Assembly (NCBI RefSeq): GCF_034479375.1
Contig: NZ_CP140155.1
Span: 5,060,501-5,124,500 of the forward strand
DNA length: 64,000 nucleotides
Direction: 5' to 3'
DNA from: Rhodopseudomonas palustris
GTDB lineage: Bacteria > Pseudomonadota > Alphaproteobacteria > Rhizobiales > Xanthobacteraceae
Position 1 is the first letter of the stretch. Every line of letters begins with the position of its first letter. Below are positions 63,030 to 64,000 of the stretch, piece after piece. Both the position numbers and the translations under genes were made by a program. The notes beneath the pieces were generated by a model, which searched no databases, was not told the origin of the DNA, and was given only the letters and a program-made list of their open reading frames with translations.

Positions 63030-63716
63030 TCAGCCGAGCGCCGACGGCACGAACCGCCCGCGCTGGCGCAGCGTCGTCAGCACGGCGTGCAGATCGGGCA
63101 GCACCGCGGCGCATTTCTCCCGCGTGCCCTCGTCCGGCTGCAGCAGATCGGGCACCATCAGGGTGATCGTGCCGGCGGTGAAGGCGGCGGCGACGCCGAC
63201 GCTGGAATCCTCCACCGCGACGCAGTTCCTCGGCGCGCTGCCGATCCGCTCCGCGGCGAGCAGATACAGGTCGGGCGCCGGCTTGCCGCGATCGACGTCG
63301 TCGCGGGTGAAGATGGTGTCGAACCGGGCGCGGATGCCGGCCAGCGTCAGATGCAGGTCGGCAGTCTTGCGCGACGACGACGTCACCACCGCCACCTTGC
63401 AGCTGGCGTCGTGCAGCGTGTCGAGCAGCTCCAGCGTGCCGGCCTTCACCGGCAGGCCGCGCGCGAACCGGGCGTCGCGCTTGGCGGCGAAGGCCCGGTT
63501 GATATCGGCGAGCGGCAGCGCCTCGCCATAGCGCGCGACCAGCAGCGCCTGGCATTCCGCCCCGGGCAGGCCGATCATGCTGTGGCAGGTGGCGAGCGCG
63601 TCGGGCAGGCCCAGCTCGGTCAGCACCTCGGTCAGGCTCTCGATATAGACGCGCTCGGTGTCGACCAGCGTGCCGTCCATGTCGAGCAGCACCGCCTCGA
63701 TGAGCCAGTCGGTCAC
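63030..63716 (-). CDS. HAD-superfamily hydrolase (beta-phosphoglucomutase-like)
   Basis: A 228-residue HAD subfamily IA enzyme. Motif I is LLDMDGTLVDTE (Asp12, Asp14), the cap domain follows (about residues 20-90), motif II is VVTSSS, and motif III/IV are KPAPDLYLLAAERIG and CVAVEDSSVGVAAAFTAG. It matches phosphatases/phosphomutases acting on small sugar phosphates; specificity is unknown. The GTG at 63716 is chosen because it falls five bases after the upstream CWC gene's stop and begins just before motif I; the longer frame overlaps that gene. Confidence 0.85.
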   Translation of the reverse strand: MTDWLIEAVLLDMDGTLVDTERVYIESLTEVLTELGLPDALATCHSMIGLPGAECQALLVARYGEALPLADINRAFAAKRDARFARGLPVKAGTLELLDTLHDASCKVAVVTSSSRKTADLHLTLAGIRARFDTIFTRDDVDRGKPAPDLYLLAAERIGSAPRNCVAVEDSSVGVAAAFTAGTITLMVPDLLQPDEGTREKCAAVLPDLHAVLTTLRQRGRFVPSALG

Positions 63717-63720
63717 GCGC

Positions 63721-63930
63721 TCACGCCCTGTCTCCAGCCGGCCGGCTCGCCTCGGCGGCCTCGCGCAGGCACTCCGGGCAAAGACAGTCCACCGCATCCG
63801 ACGGCATCGGCAGCGCCACCGGCTCCGCCGCGCACCAGCAACCGCCGTCCATCGTGCACGCGAACTCGACGCCGCAGCCGGCGCAGATCAAGCGGCGGGG
63901 CTGGGGAGGGGGCGATGGCAGCGGGTTCAT
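63721..63930 (-). CDS. Cysteine-rich CWC family zinc-binding-like protein
   Basis: A 69-residue protein with a Pro-rich N-terminus and a cysteine array: CAGCGVEFACTMDGGCWCA, then a C-terminal CLCPECLREA. The central CWC motif names the family, which is thought to bind zinc; function is unknown. Its stop lies five bases before the HAD gene on the same strand, so the two are probably an operon. It is the last gene of the window; the 70 bases after it hold nothing I can identify. Confidence 0.8.
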   Translation of the reverse strand: MNPLPSPPPQPRRLICAGCGVEFACTMDGGCWCAAEPVALPMPSDAVDCLCPECLREAAEASRPAGDRA

Positions 63931-64000
63931 CGTGCCAGTTTAGCGCGGGGGATGCGGCAGGGTAAGGGCTTTCTGAGCGCTTCAGTTACTTAGACAACGC

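Overview
The window is a GC-rich stretch of alphaproteobacterial chromosome. Gene content suggests the Nitrobacteraceae (Bradyrhizobium/Rhodopseudomonas group), most likely a Rhodopseudomonas palustris-like phototroph. The pointers are oxygen-sensitive 2-oxoacid:ferredoxin oxidoreductases next to phenylacetate-CoA ligase, alphaproteobacterial cell-cycle/flagellar regulators (SciP, FlbD, CtrA-like boxes), EcfG-type general-stress promoters, a FixK/FNR-type box and dense families of intergenic palindromic repeats. The species call is an inference; no rRNA or tRNA gene was seen.

Layout. 1-2470: tail of an unknown gene, then a minus-strand CHAD protein and two membrane proteins. 2731-9413: a tightly packed six-gene operon of two 2-oxoacid:ferredoxin oxidoreductases (IorA, an IorB-ferredoxin fusion, three KorABC-like subunits) plus phenylacetate-CoA ligase, probably feeding aryl-acetyl-CoA or aroyl-CoA into anaerobic aromatic degradation. 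9760-12962 (minus): a crotonase-fold protein and a two-subunit acyl-CoA dehydrogenase. 13286-15396: exbB-exbD-tonB. 15539-17047 (minus): an atypical acyl-CoA synthetase. 17377-20500: a five-gene operon of amphipathic, membrane-associated stress proteins behind a probable EcfG promoter, then a YihY/BrkB-family protein.

21990-33603: a nitrogen-source module. A minus-strand pair (LuxR-type response regulator and an NCS1-permease-fused hybrid histidine kinase) is divergent from a urea/short-chain-amide ABC transporter (urtABCDE/fmdDEF-like), formamidase fmdA and zinc-ribbon gene fmdB. The permease domain probably acts as the receptor and the pair probably controls amide uptake and hydrolysis. 33768-34568 (minus): cobS. 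35080-42221: a six-gene hyfBCEFGI-like complex whose large subunit has lost three of the four NiFe-site cysteines while the small subunit keeps its iron-sulfur ligands, so it looks like an energy-converting hydrogenase-related (Ehr) complex and not a hydrogenase.

42368-50674: a GDSL autotransporter, a small secreted protein behind a FixK/FNR-type box, a P-type ATPase with a tandem universal stress protein, and an FAD oxidoreductase related to alkyl-DHAP synthase. 51099-56659: sciP and the fliF-fliG-fliH-fliN-flbD flagellar cluster with CtrA-like boxes. 56887-63930: small conserved genes, a transglutaminase-like protein lacking its expected histidine, a Dda/RecD-like helicase, a methyltransferase, Dps behind a textbook EcfG promoter, a cupin, a PaaI-type thioesterase, a HAD phosphatase and a CWC zinc protein.

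About fifteen palindromic repeat elements of at least five families fill the gaps between genes, several of them inside the amide operon.
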